Below, in pieces: positions 1 through 7,978 of a stretch of DNA of 64,000 nt. Under the pieces are notes generated by a model. That model was not told where the DNA came from and made no database searches. It worked only from the letters and a program-made list of their open reading frames with translations. The DNA is from Arthrobacter sp. 9V. Lineage in GTDB: Bacteria > Actinomycetota > Actinomycetes > Actinomycetales > Micrococcaceae. Location: contig NZ_LR732912.1 in the NCBI RefSeq assembly GCF_902506065.1, positions 2,230,154 through 2,294,153 on the forward strand. The letters are read 5' to 3'. Position numbers and translations under genes: made by a program. Each line of letters opens with the position of its first letter. The stretch's first letter is position 1.

Positions 1-150
1 AGCCACGCGGCAGCGCTGGCCGGGATCGGTGTACCCGCCTTTGCGTGCACGCCGGACCTTTTCCCGGACATGATGGCCGCTGCCATTGAACGCAGGGACG
101 TCAGCGAATGGGCGGCCTCCCAAGACATCCCTACGAGTCACGAAAAGTAG
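1..150 (+). CDS. C-terminal end of a VWA/CoxE-like protein (partial)
   Basis: The reading frame is open from the first base of the window to a TAG stop, giving 49 residues. The fragment reads like the C-terminal part of von Willebrand factor A (CoxE-like) proteins, with a GVPAFACTPDLFPDMMAAAI segment followed by a short acidic tail. In that family the segment lies near the end of the VWA fold and often follows a MoxR-type AAA ATPase gene, which would lie outside the window. The family call is recall from a short piece and is only moderately secure. Confidence 0.55.
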   Translation, partial: SHAAALAGIGVPAFACTPDLFPDMMAAAIERRDVSEWAASQDIPTSHEK

Positions 151-205
151 CCTGTAACTGCCAAAGGCTCTGGCGAAGCACACGGGACGGGACGAGAATT
201 AGCTG

Positions 206-1513
206 GTGGTCCATCCTCGCACCGGCGAGGGCGGCGACACCCTGAACGACGCCGCCCGAAAGATCCAACGCGTGTACTTGACATTGACGCTGGGCAATAC
301 GGTTGCGGCCTCCTTCATCTGGGGCATCAACACCCTCTTCCTGCTGGATGCCGGGTTGAGCAATCTTGAGGCGTTTGCCGCCAACGCCTTCTTCACGGCG
401 GGCATGGTTCTGTTCGAAGTCCCCACGGGCGTGATTGCTGATGGCTGGGGGCGGCGTGCCTCGTTCCTGCTGGGAACGGTGACCTTGGCCGTATCAACCT
501 ACCTGTATTTTGTGATGTGGCAGATCTCCGCACCGTTCTGGATGTGGGCCGTGGTCTCGGTCCTCCTGGGCTTGGGCTTTACGTTCTTTTCGGGTGCCGT
601 TGAAGCATGGCTCGTTGATGCACTGCGCTTCTCGGGCTATGAAGGCGGGCTGGAATCCGTGCTGGGTCGCGGGCAGATGGTTCAGGGCGTAGCCATGTTG
701 GTGGGCTCGGTGGCCGGTGGGGTGATAGCCCAGGCTACGAACCTTGGCGTACCCTTCCTCTTGCGCGTGCTGGTGCTGCTGGCCATGTTTGCTGTCGCTT
801 TTGGGCTCATGCACGACGTCGGCTTCTCACCTGAGCGTTCAACGCACCCTCTTCGGGCCACCAAAGGGGTGCTGGACGCCTCGATCGAAAACGGTCTGAA
901 AAACCCGCCCGTCCGTTACGTCATGTTGGCGGCACCCTTCACTGCCGGCGTCGGCATCTATGTCTTCTACGCCTTGCAGCCGTACCTTCTGGACTTGTTC
1001 GGTGACCCCAAGGCTTATTCAATCGCGGGTCTGGCAGCAGCGATCGTGGCAGGCTCCCAGGTCCTGGGCGGTTGGCTTGCCCCTCATGCCCGGAGGCTGT
1101 TCCACAGGCGGACCACGGTACTGATCGTTGGCTCTTTGGCTGGCTGCGTCATCCTGCTGGTTCTGGGATTCACTCGTGTCTTTTGGGTGGCGCTGGTCCT
1201 GCTCGCGCTGTGGGCCGTTGTGGGCTCCGCTGCCACTCCCGTTCGGCAGGCGTATGTGAACGACATGATTCCCTCCAAACAGCGGGCTACCGTTTTGAGC
1301 TTTGATTCGTTGATGGGTTCCAGCGGGGGCGTAGTCATCCAACCGGTCCTGGGCCGCGGAGCAGACCTTTTCGGCTACCCGGCGTCGCTGGCAGTGGCGG
1401 GCGTCATCGAGCTCATAGCTTTGCCGTTCCTGCTGGCCAGCAGGAAGCAGGGTGCGTTGGCCGATCGCGCCAGTAAGGCCGAAGCGGCTCCGGGCACGGA
1501 AACTTTGACGTAA
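206..1513 (+). CDS. MFS transporter, probable drug or metabolite exporter
   Basis: This 435-residue protein has about twelve hydrophobic segments and the layout of the major facilitator superfamily. A short hydrophilic N-terminus precedes helix 1. A GVIADGWGRRASF loop between helices 2 and 3 matches the MFS motif A (G-x3-D-x-x-GRR). Such proteins use the proton gradient to move small molecules across the cytoplasmic membrane. The start is a GTG without a strong Shine-Dalgarno, so the first 10 to 20 residues are uncertain. No neighbouring gene points to a substrate. It is placed in the generic exporter-like group because it sits alone with no catabolic partner. Confidence 0.8.
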   Translation: MVHPRTGEGGDTLNDAARKIQRVYLTLTLGNTVAASFIWGINTLFLLDAGLSNLEAFAANAFFTAGMVLFEVPTGVIADGWGRRASFLLGTVTLAVSTYLYFVMWQISAPFWMWAVVSVLLGLGFTFFSGAVEAWLVDALRFSGYEGGLESVLGRGQMVQGVAMLVGSVAGGVIAQATNLGVPFLLRVLVLLAMFAVAFGLMHDVGFSPERSTHPLRATKGVLDASIENGLKNPPVRYVMLAAPFTAGVGIYVFYALQPYLLDLFGDPKAYSIAGLAAAIVAGSQVLGGWLAPHARRLFHRRTTVLIVGSLAGCVILLVLGFTRVFWVALVLLALWAVVGSAATPVRQAYVNDMIPSKQRATVLSFDSLMGSSGGVVIQPVLGRGADLFGYPASLAVAGVIELIALPFLLASRKQGALADRASKAEAAPGTETLT

Positions 1514-1575
1514 GCTCCCAATGCGGCTCGAATACCAAAGACTGACACCACCACTACTGAAAGCGCGGTTGCCAC

Positions 1576-1836
1576 GTGATTTCCCTGCACCAGGACGCCC
1601 AAGGATTCATCCGGATGAAACGGCACTTTCCCGCCAGCACCGAGGTGTCCGTGATCTTTGCCGACGGAACCGAGGAAGTCTTCACGGCACGGCGTCTCAA
1701 TGAAATTTACGACGAAGCGCTGGCCACCTACCGTGCGGCGAACCATTTGGATGCCAAGGGCTTTGACCGGGGCCCCAGGAAGAAGGTTCAGCAGGGTATT
1801 GAATTCGTTCCCTTGTCACCGGGAATGTCCGGCTGA
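1576..1836 (+). CDS. Small hypothetical protein (86 aa)
   Basis: An 86-residue soluble protein of mixed charge, rich in aromatic and charged residues and without a membrane segment or signal peptide. I do not recognise the family. The first codon is a non-ATG start, and an internal ATG 13 codons further in (MKRHFPAS) is a reasonable alternative. It lies 60 bp after the MFS gene in the same direction and could be co-transcribed. The codon pattern resembles its neighbours, which favours a real gene over a chance frame. Confidence 0.5.
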   Translation: MISLHQDAQGFIRMKRHFPASTEVSVIFADGTEEVFTARRLNEIYDEALATYRAANHLDAKGFDRGPRKKVQQGIEFVPLSPGMSG

Positions 1837-1852
1837 CCAAGCTTCCTGGGGG

Positions 1853-2209
1853 TCAATCCCGTTTGCCTGAGGCGTGCTGGACGCAGAAGGGTGTCCAAGG
1901 CCGGGCCTCGAGCCTGCCCTCGGGAATCGCCACACCGCAGACCTCGCACCGCCCGTACGTTCCGTCCGCGATCCTGGCCAGTGCCGCCTCGATCTGCTCC
2001 AAACCCATCCGGCTTTGGCCCATGAGAGCGGACGCCTGGGAAAGCTCGAACGCTATGGTGCTGCCTTCGGGATCGTGTTCGTCGTCCACATTGGAATCCT
2101 GACGGGCGAGACTGACCGAGGTGATGTCGCTTCCCAGCGCCGTCAGCAACTCGAGTTTCCGATTCCGTTCCTCCTCCAGGAGAACCCGAAACCGCTGGGC
2201 ATCAACCAT
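1853..2209 (-). CDS. TraR/DksA-type zinc-finger protein
   Basis: 118 residues. The N-terminal two thirds are a charged coiled-coil-like region (FRVLLEEERNRKLELLTAL...). The C-terminus carries the DksA/TraR finger, GRCEVCGVAIPEGRLEARPWTPFC, followed by VQH. The first two cysteines form CxxC. The distal half has one clear Cys and then a His where the fourth Cys is usual, so the site may be C3H or only partly filled. Family members bind RNA polymerase through the secondary channel or act as zinc-stabilised regulators. The gene starts 6 bp after the stop of the upstream stress gene on the same strand, so the two are almost certainly one transcript. Confidence 0.8.
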   Translation of the reverse strand: MVDAQRFRVLLEEERNRKLELLTALGSDITSVSLARQDSNVDDEHDPEGSTIAFELSQASALMGQSRMGLEQIEAALARIADGTYGRCEVCGVAIPEGRLEARPWTPFCVQHASGKRD

Positions 2210-2215
2210 GGCGGG

Positions 2216-2698
2216 TCATAGTTCCACGGTGCCGCTCTCACCCACGCTGAACCGGGAGTTGGTGACCTTGGACTTGACCCATTGAAGGACCGTAGCAGCG
2301 GTTCCACCCGGGCTGGTCCAGTACTCCGCTGAATCTGAATCAACTCGAAGCAGGCAAACCTCAGGAGTGTCAGGGCCATCGGGGAACCACGCCTCCACCA
2401 CTTGGTTCCACATCTCGTGGATCTTCTGCCGATGCGTGACAACCTCGGCAGTCCCGGCCACGGAGACCCACTCGGTGTTCTTGCCAAAGGAGACGTTGAC
2501 CCGCGGGTCCTGGCGCACATGGGCAACCTGCGAGGTTCCCAGGCCGGTAAAGAACCACATGTCGCCGTCGTCCTTGACTTCCTGGACGGCCAGCGGCCGG
2601 CTGACCAGCGCACCATCTTCGTTAACGGTGGTGAGCATTCCGATCTTGGAGTCGTTGATGATGTCAGTGACTTTGTTGATTTCTTGTTCTTCGGTCAT
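2216..2698 (-). CDS. PNPOx-like general stress protein
   Basis: 160 residues with a split-barrel flavin-binding fold of the pyridoxamine 5'-phosphate oxidase-like group. The typical pattern is present: MLTTVNEDGALVSRPLAVQEV, then DMWFFTGLGTSQVAHVRQDPRVNVSF, then WVSVAGTAEVV. It matches the Bacillus YdaG/GSP26 general stress family in length and motifs. The likely role is redox or cofactor binding during stress; no substrate can be read from the sequence. I chose the ATG at 2698 because AGGAGAAGTGAGGCG lies directly upstream. A longer frame exists but would cover a 5' hairpin. It is followed closely by the DksA-like gene. Confidence 0.82.
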   Translation of the reverse strand: MTEEQEINKVTDIINDSKIGMLTTVNEDGALVSRPLAVQEVKDDGDMWFFTGLGTSQVAHVRQDPRVNVSFGKNTEWVSVAGTAEVVTHRQKIHEMWNQVVEAWFPDGPDTPEVCLLRVDSDSAEYWTSPGGTAATVLQWVKSKVTNSRFSVGESGTVEL

Positions 2699-2719
2699 TC
2701 TTCGCCTCACTTCTCCTAC

Positions 2720-2740
2720 GCTGGGGACTCTCCCCCCAGC
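2720..2740 (-). promoter_or_regulatory. 5'-leader hairpin ahead of the stress gene
   Basis: GCTGGGG and CCCCAGC form a perfect 7-bp inverted repeat with a 7-nt loop, 22 bp upstream of the ATG of the PNPOx-like gene and just before its Shine-Dalgarno. It would form a stem in the mRNA leader. A role in mRNA stability or start-site access is inference. Confidence 0.3.
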
Positions 2741-2931
2741 CACCCTATTAGTAAGGCTACTGATTTGCTAGGTGGACGAGGAATGTCGCAGGCCGGACAC
2801 AACGCAGGTCCTCCCATTCTTTTGGGAATCATGGCGGGGCTTCATCCGTTCTCATTGAGAGTGACACGCCGACGGCGGTCAGGCTTGCCATTGCATGGCA
2901 GGCAAAAAGGACGGGAAGTTTGGGGACTGCC

Positions 2932-3357
2932 ATGACGTTGAATGAAACCATAGACCGCCTGAAGACCGCGCACCTGATGGTCCGCGACGCCGACGAGTGG
3001 GACGGACTGAGCGCTGCCCTCGTGGAGGCCTATCACAGCAATAATGATGACCTCATAGAGCAATTGCAGCCGCCGTATCTCCAGTCCTGGCGGACGGTCA
3101 CCCACTACGTCCTGCGCGATCCCTTCGACGCCGCCGGAATCTCCGTGACCGAGCCCGGCCGCCCCTGGGGCATTGCCACGCTGACCGCCAACGGCATCAG
3201 CCGCGAACCGGTTCTCTGCCACGTAGACCTGACGGTTCCCGGAGGTCCGGCCGAACTGGAGTTGCTCACCTTCGCCGAAGCCATGACGTATTACGCTCAG
3301 TGCCTGGCGCCACTTCTCGAACACACTGGTGCTCGTCAGGAACAGAAAACCCGGTAG
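2932..3357 (+). CDS. Hypothetical protein (141 aa)
   Basis: 141 soluble residues with a helical N-terminus (LNETIDRLKTAHLMVRDADEW) and several tryptophans, but no membrane segment, signal or metal motif. I do not recognise the family. ATG at 2932 is preferred, with a GGGG-rich stretch about 7 nt upstream. A TTG four codons earlier is possible. It is divergent from the stress gene and shares with it a 230-bp intergenic region. Confidence 0.6.
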   Translation: MTLNETIDRLKTAHLMVRDADEWDGLSAALVEAYHSNNDDLIEQLQPPYLQSWRTVTHYVLRDPFDAAGISVTEPGRPWGIATLTANGISREPVLCHVDLTVPGGPAELELLTFAEAMTYYAQCLAPLLEHTGARQEQKTR

Positions 3358-3446
3358 GTCAGCGGTTCCTTTCCTGCGCCTCCTTTTCCTGTGGCGCCGT
3401 TTGTCCCGCCCGGTGTTTGGGGCAAGGGGGCTGGGCTGGTGCGGAT

Positions 3447-4154
3447 TTACGGCTGGGGCGCGGGCTGGTCCAGAAGCTCCCTAAGCCTGCTGTTGGCGTC
3501 GGGAATCTCAGCTCCGTGGGAAAACAGCATCCTTCGGGGCGTCAAACGGGCAAGCTTCCCAAGCGATGCTTCAGCCTCTGCCGGGTCAGCAGTGAAGGGA
3601 GCCGGAGGCCGGACCATTACCCCGTTCATGCTGCCCACGGCATCACCCACGAACAGCAAGCCTTCGTCTTCATGCAGGAGGCTGATGTGGCCTTGAGTGT
3701 GACCGGGGGTGTGAATGACCCGCAGTCCACGAACGGAAGCACCTTCGGCTGCGGATTGCACCTTCGCTTCGAAGGATGCACGGCCTGAAGTACGAATTCC
3801 GGAAGAAACAGCTGCGGCATCTGCTTCACCCGCCCACACCAGAGCATTCCCTGCCTTTTCAAGGACATCGTTCAACCCGCCCACATGATCGGGATGTTGA
3901 TGGGTGATCACAACATCGGAGATGTCAGCCCAGCCTGCTCCCATGCGTTCCAGTGCCTCGTTGATATCGATGGTGTTATCCCCCATGCCGGTGTCGATCA
4001 CAACAATTCCGCCTGGTAAAGGCAGCAGGAAACACCGAACGTCAAAACTGATTTCCGTGGGCCCCGCTACCCCTGCGGGCATATGCACTTGCCGGACAAT
4101 GACTTCCGGCTGGAACGGGCCTTCCGGGTGGGTTTCAAAACCTTGACGCATCAT
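3447..4154 (-). CDS. MBL-fold metallo-hydrolase
   Basis: 235 residues with the full metallo-beta-lactamase signature: THQHPDH at about 84-90 (HxHxDH), HTPGHTQGHIS for the third histidine, GDAVG for the bridging aspartate, and a distal SHG near the C-terminus. It therefore should bind two metal ions and hydrolyse an ester, thioester or lactone. It is close to the glyoxalase II/lactonase-like general group; the substrate cannot be named. Its ATG overlaps the stop of the upstream RibD-like gene (TGATG), so the two are translationally coupled. Confidence 0.85.
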   Translation of the reverse strand: MMRQGFETHPEGPFQPEVIVRQVHMPAGVAGPTEISFDVRCFLLPLPGGIVVIDTGMGDNTIDINEALERMGAGWADISDVVITHQHPDHVGGLNDVLEKAGNALVWAGEADAAAVSSGIRTSGRASFEAKVQSAAEGASVRGLRVIHTPGHTQGHISLLHEDEGLLFVGDAVGSMNGVMVRPPAPFTADPAEAEASLGKLARLTPRRMLFSHGAEIPDANSRLRELLDQPAPQP

Positions 4155-4774
4155 CAGCCCTGCCGTGTCGGTGGTGGGCCGTCAATAACAGTGGGGATGT
4201 ACTCCAGTAGCTGGGACCTGCCATCGAACGTGCGGCTGGCCACCAGTTCCAGGGAAACATCCGGGTATCCATCATAGATCCGCTCGCTTCCGGTCCTGCC
4301 GGTGATCACGGGAAAGATCACCAGCCGATATCTGTCCACCAGCCCGGCCGTCAGGAGTGAACGGCAGAGGCTAAGGCTGCCCAGCGTGCTGAAGGTTCCG
4401 GATCGGGACCTCTTCAGTTCCCTCACGGCCTCCACGGCGTCTCCGGAAATCAGCTCCGAGTTAGGCCACGCCAGGGGTTCTTTCAATGTTGAGGAGAAGA
4501 CGATTTTAGGCATGGCGGCCAACCCGCTGAGGCTCGCTCCCTCTTCTTCTGAAAACGCTGAATCATCATCAGAAGCCTGCTGGGACATACTGGACATTAC
4601 CCGGTACGTGTTTGCGCCCATGAGTGTGGTGAAGTCCTTCTTCCCCTCTTCCTCAAGCCAGGCCAGATACTCGGGGCCCTCAAGTCCCCACCAGCCGGGC
4701 CACCCCTCGGCAGATGCATAGCCGTCCAGGGAAATGATCAGGTCCACCATCAGGGTGGCGGTGGTCTCACTCAT
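4154..4774 (-). CDS. RibD/dihydrofolate reductase-like protein
   Basis: 206 residues of the RibD C-terminal/DHFR-like superfamily. It opens with MVDLIISLDGYAS, the beta-strand and turn typical of this group. TLMGANTYRVM follows, then FSSTLKEPLAWPNSELISGDAVEAVRELK, and a late LGSLSLCRSLLTAGLVDRYRLVIFPV strand-helix-strand. These proteins bind NADPH and reduce diverse, mostly unknown substrates. They are frequent in actinobacteria outside the folate and riboflavin pathways. A one-base TGATG overlap couples it to the MBL hydrolase. Confidence 0.8.
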   Translation of the reverse strand: MSETTATLMVDLIISLDGYASAEGWPGWWGLEGPEYLAWLEEEGKKDFTTLMGANTYRVMSSMSQQASDDDSAFSEEEGASLSGLAAMPKIVFSSTLKEPLAWPNSELISGDAVEAVRELKRSRSGTFSTLGSLSLCRSLLTAGLVDRYRLVIFPVITGRTGSERIYDGYPDVSLELVASRTFDGRSQLLEYIPTVIDGPPPTRQG

Positions 4775-4872
4775 AGCACTCTCCTCGGTTTAGCCGTGCG
4801 CGTTGACCATGCGCGGGAAACGCTAGTCCTGAGCGATCCGGTGTTCAAGAGCCTGACGCTGGAGGAGGAGCA

Positions 4873-5268
4873 TTAGAGAAAAAGAAGGACGAATCCGCCC
4901 AGGGTGCTGACTATCCCAACGCCGGTTAGGATCCACCCCAGAATCAATACTGTGTTGTCATGGCGCGGGGGCCGCAGCGAGCATCGGGAGGGATGGCAAA
5001 GGTCATAATGGACCACCACGGACCGCGAATCTATACTCCCGTCCAGGGCGGGAATGTCCAGCAGGACTTTTTGATCCTCATTAGATTGGTCCTGCCATTG
5101 CAGTCCCAGGAATCCTCCTGCCGCGAACTGTTCTCCGTCCGCCGTTCCCCAGACACAACGCCGCCCGGCAATGATCCATGCGCTGATTAAAAGTGGCACG
5201 CCCGGAACGAACCCCACCCATGTCATCATCTCCAGGATGGGGCCGAGGACTTCAAGGGAACCGGCCAT
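4873..5268 (-). CDS. Small membrane protein, unknown function
   Basis: 131 residues with one hydrophobic helix near the N-terminus (about 12-33, VGFVPGVPLLISAWIIAG) and one at the extreme C-terminus (about 107-131, ILGWILTGVGIVSTLGGFVLLFL). The polar middle of roughly 75 residues would lie on one side of the membrane. No family is recognised. The layout recalls DUF3592-like two-helix proteins, without firm support. Confidence 0.55.
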   Translation of the reverse strand: MAGSLEVLGPILEMMTWVGFVPGVPLLISAWIIAGRRCVWGTADGEQFAAGGFLGLQWQDQSNEDQKVLLDIPALDGSIDSRSVVVHYDLCHPSRCSLRPPRHDNTVLILGWILTGVGIVSTLGGFVLLFL

Positions 5269-5285
5269 GACTCGATCCTAAGCGC

Positions 5286-6161
5286 CTAAGGACGTGGACC
5301 GAGGCTCTCTTTCAGATCACGGACGGGGATCTCAGGAAATGCTCGTCGCTGCACCATGGGATCGAAGGCCGCCGCGCCAGACTCCATCCAAAGCGCCGCG
5401 GTGGCCATTCTGGCCAGAAATGGCGAGAACGGCCGCGCAGCCACGGACATTATGCGTAAGGCGGGCACCGGAATGCGCTTGATTTCGCCTCCTCCGCCGT
5501 TGGTCAGGATGGCAGCGGCGAGCTCATTGAGGGAATGGACCCCGGAACCCCACTCAATGGTTTGCCCTGGTAACGCTGGATCGGAAATAGCCAGACCCAC
5601 CAGGGCTGCGGCGTCAGCAGTGGAGGTGAATGTCACTGGTACGTCGCCTGATCCCAAAACGAGCACCTTACCACCCGTCTCAAGTGGCTGACTCATGACG
5701 GTCAGGAACTGTTCCAGATTTGCGCTCATTCGTATGATCGTCCAGCCCATTCCCGAGGACTTGAGCGCTTCCTCTGCGGCAAACTTCATGCGGAGAAAGT
5801 TGGTCGGCGCGTCGGCAGCGGCGCCATGCATGGACATCATCACTACGTGCCGAACGCCGGCGTCTGTGGCCGCTTCCACGAGCCGCAATGCACCGTCGCG
5901 ATCAACGGTGCGAGGTGTGCCCCCTTTTTTCAAGCCGAATCCCGATGCCGCAAAGACCACCTGCCCGCAACCCTGAACAGCACGCAGGCAGTCCGACGCC
6001 GAGGACAAGCTACCTCGGAAGACCTCGAAATCGCCATGATCCCGTTCCGGGAAAGGCTGTGAGTGGCCGCGCGCCATAATGCGGAAGGCTATGCCGGCTC
6101 GTGCAAAATCCTTCGTGACGCGCGCACCCAAACGCCCTGTGCCACCGACGACGAGAATCAT
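5286..6161 (-). CDS. NmrA-like NAD(P)-binding oxidoreductase (atypical SDR)
   Basis: 291 residues starting with the dinucleotide motif VVGGTGRLGARV at 4-15. The atypical SDR features VFAASGFG, HVVMMSMHGA and a late Rossmann half follow; no Tyr-x3-Lys catalytic pair is obvious. NmrA-like proteins act as NAD(P)H quinone reductases or redox sensors. The start codon overlaps the stop of the NTF2-like gene (ATGA), so both come from one transcript. That transcript is divergent from a TetR gene and preceded by a palindrome, which suggests one small repressor-controlled stress unit. Confidence 0.8.
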   Translation of the reverse strand: MILVVGGTGRLGARVTKDFARAGIAFRIMARGHSQPFPERDHGDFEVFRGSLSSASDCLRAVQGCGQVVFAASGFGLKKGGTPRTVDRDGALRLVEAATDAGVRHVVMMSMHGAAADAPTNFLRMKFAAEEALKSSGMGWTIIRMSANLEQFLTVMSQPLETGGKVLVLGSGDVPVTFTSTADAAALVGLAISDPALPGQTIEWGSGVHSLNELAAAILTNGGGGEIKRIPVPALRIMSVAARPFSPFLARMATAALWMESGAAAFDPMVQRRAFPEIPVRDLKESLGPRP

Positions 6162-6613
6162 GGCTCCGGCCCAACAGGAAGTACCGGACCCGCGGTTGTT
6201 CGGACAGCGATATCTATGTCACCCGAAGCACGTTCCACGGGCTCGAGGTAGAAATGTACGCCGACTAGTTTCCCTTGGTCCACGGTGAAGATCGCCACCC
6301 CCGCTAGTTCTACGGCCGGTCCGTCGCGACGATTGCCATGAAGACTCCATTCAACCCAAACGGTTCGTTCATCAGCAGCAGCCGCGTTGTGGACTTGAAG
6401 CGCCAGGTCCGGAATGCCTGCGAAAAGACTGGTCCAGTTGGCCCTGACCTGCCGGGTGCCGGCGAAGTTGCGCTCCGGATGATTGGGGGTGATGTTGATG
6501 TAGTTCTCGGAAAATTCTGCCACCAACGCTTCAAGGTCGTGATCCCCCGCCGCGGCGAACATGCGCCGAACCGGACCTTCCGGGAGGGATTCCAAGCCGG
6601 CCACGATGTTCAT
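6158..6613 (-). CDS. SnoaL/NTF2-like protein
   Basis: 151 residues with the cone-shaped NTF2-like fold pattern: EGPVRRMFAAAGDHDLEALVAEFSENYINITPNHPE, then VWVEWSLHGNRRDG, then GVAIFTVDQGKLVGVHFYLEP. These domains bind or isomerise small hydrophobic ligands. The ATG at 6613 is chosen because GGGAG lies 5 nt upstream. An earlier start would place the coding region over the 22-bp palindrome shared with the divergent TetR gene. It overlaps the NmrA-like gene by 4 bp. Confidence 0.75.
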   Translation of the reverse strand: MNIVAGLESLPEGPVRRMFAAAGDHDLEALVAEFSENYINITPNHPERNFAGTRQVRANWTSLFAGIPDLALQVHNAAAADERTVWVEWSLHGNRRDGPAVELAGVAIFTVDQGKLVGVHFYLEPVERASGDIDIAVRTTAGPVLPVGPEP

Positions 6614-6662
6614 CTTGACTCCCTTGAGCTCTACGTCCCCAGGTACCTCTGGTATCGTCAAT

Positions 6663-6684
6663 TCAATACAGTTCTCTGTATTGA
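6663..6684. promoter_or_regulatory. Probable TetR operator
   Basis: A perfect inverted repeat, TCAATACAG and CTGTATTGA separated by TTCT, lies between the divergent NTF2-like and TetR genes. It ends 16 bp before the TetR start. Its size and position fit autoregulation by the adjacent TetR protein and control of the NTF2-NmrA pair. Confidence 0.6.
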
Positions 6685-6700
6685 TTGGAGTCTAGGGTTG

Positions 6701-7369
6701 ATGATGGAGACGGTCAAGGGTCCTGAGGCAACATCGTCGGCTCGGCGCGGCTATGACGCGAGCCGTCGTCGTCAAGCTGCGGAAGCATCCCGGCAGACAG
6801 TGATTGATCGTGCCCGCCATCTGCTGCTGACGCAAGGATTCGGCGGGACCACCGTGACCCAGGTGGCAACAGCCTCCGGCGTCTCATCTGAAACCATTTA
6901 CAAATCCTTCGGTGGCAAGGCCGGTTTGGTACGGGCCATCCAACAGCAAAGCCTTCTCGGGTCGAAACAATCAGCAGCGGAGCAGCGTTCTGAGTTGGCG
7001 CAGCGGACCGCGGAGGATCCGCTGACGCTGATGCACCACTTTGGCCTACTTGCCGCAGAGGTCAGTCCGCTTGTGGTGCCCATCAACCTTCTTATCCGTG
7101 ATGCCGCATTGACCGGCCACTCAGCTATGGCCGCGTTGTTGCAAGAAGTCGAGGAGGCGCGCCACGGCAGGATGCTTCGTAACGCGCAGCATCTGCTTGA
7201 CCGGGGATTCCTCCGAGCCGACGTGAGCGCGGAGCAAGCCGCCGATGTCATGTTCGCCTGCACTGCCCCTGAACTGTTCGAGGTCCTCGTGATGAAACGC
7301 GGCTGGACAGCGGAGCAGTTCGGCTCCTTCATTGCCTCAACTCTGATGGCCAATCTCGCCAGTGGCTAG
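6701..7369 (+). CDS. TetR-family transcriptional regulator
   Basis: 222 residues. The N-terminal HTH domain spans about residues 30-75 (VIDRARHLLLTQGFGGTTVTQVATASGVSSETIYKSFGGKAGLVRAI) and is followed by an all-helical ligand-binding domain. The start ATG at 6701 has GGAG 10 bp upstream; a second ATG follows directly. It is divergent from the NTF2-like/NmrA-like pair and most likely represses both itself and that pair through the palindrome between them. The ligand is unknown. Confidence 0.85.
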   Translation: MMETVKGPEATSSARRGYDASRRRQAAEASRQTVIDRARHLLLTQGFGGTTVTQVATASGVSSETIYKSFGGKAGLVRAIQQQSLLGSKQSAAEQRSELAQRTAEDPLTLMHHFGLLAAEVSPLVVPINLLIRDAALTGHSAMAALLQEVEEARHGRMLRNAQHLLDRGFLRADVSAEQAADVMFACTAPELFEVLVMKRGWTAEQFGSFIASTLMANLASG

Positions 7370-7483
7370 AGGGTCCGGTCATGATGCCGGCAGGTATTCG
7401 GGCAGGTGCAATGAGGGTGCGCCGATGATGTCAGCCGGCACCACCTGACCATGTAGGCCAATCTGACGTGCAAGGCTTGATCC

Positions 7484-7903
7484 ATGGACCTGGAAATTCC
7501 GCCGTCGCTGACCATCCCCGCTTCGGAACTCCGCTGGCGGTTCTCCCGCTCGTCAGGACCGGGCGGTCAGCACGTCAACACCACGGACAGCCGGGCGGAA
7601 TTGACGTGGAATGTTGCCGAATCCCCCAGCCTGACAGATGAGCAGCGGCAGCTTCTGCTCAGGCGCCTGGGAAGAAGACTCGTCGGCGGCGCCATCACAG
7701 TCACGGCGTCGGAGGAGAGATCCCAGTTGCGCAATCGTGAGATCGCAGTGGTCAAGCTCGCTGAACTTATCAGGGCGGGCCTTGTCCCGGAGTCGGTGCG
7801 GCGCGCCTCCAAGCCAACACGTGGTTCCGCCCGCCGTCACCGTGCAGCAAAAGAACTCAGGTCCGCTACCAAGCAACAACGACGCCGGCCTGCCGCCGAA
7901 TAG
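7484..7903 (+). CDS. arfB: Alternative ribosome-rescue factor ArfB (peptidyl-tRNA hydrolase)
   Basis: 139 residues with the class I release-factor domain. The catalytic GGQ sits at 27-29 inside RWRFSRSSGPGGQHVNTTDSRAEL. The rest is a short alpha/beta domain and a very basic C-terminal tail (RGSARRHRAAKELRSATKQQRRRP). There is no codon-recognition domain. This is the ArfB/YaeJ layout, in which the basic tail enters the empty mRNA channel of a stalled ribosome and the GGQ releases the nascent chain. The length matches the family. It stands alone between two TetR genes. Confidence 0.9.
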   Translation: MDLEIPPSLTIPASELRWRFSRSSGPGGQHVNTTDSRAELTWNVAESPSLTDEQRQLLLRRLGRRLVGGAITVTASEERSQLRNREIAVVKLAELIRAGLVPESVRRASKPTRGSARRHRAAKELRSATKQQRRRPAAE

Positions 7904-7978
7904 CCCGACTCCCCTGTTCGTGACGGCCGTTAGCGGGACCCGCCGCGATGGAAGACGCGGACGCCCCACGGCCCCGGA

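Noticed and set aside
2743..2932. Possible small frame between the stress gene and the hypothetical protein
   Set aside because: Reads as Arg-rich low-complexity typical of GC-rich noncoding frames; no ribosome site.
4790..4876. Short plus-strand frame ending VLSDPVFKSLTLEEEH before the small membrane protein
   Set aside because: It could be the tail of a decayed gene, but only about 28 codons are open and no start or family is clear.
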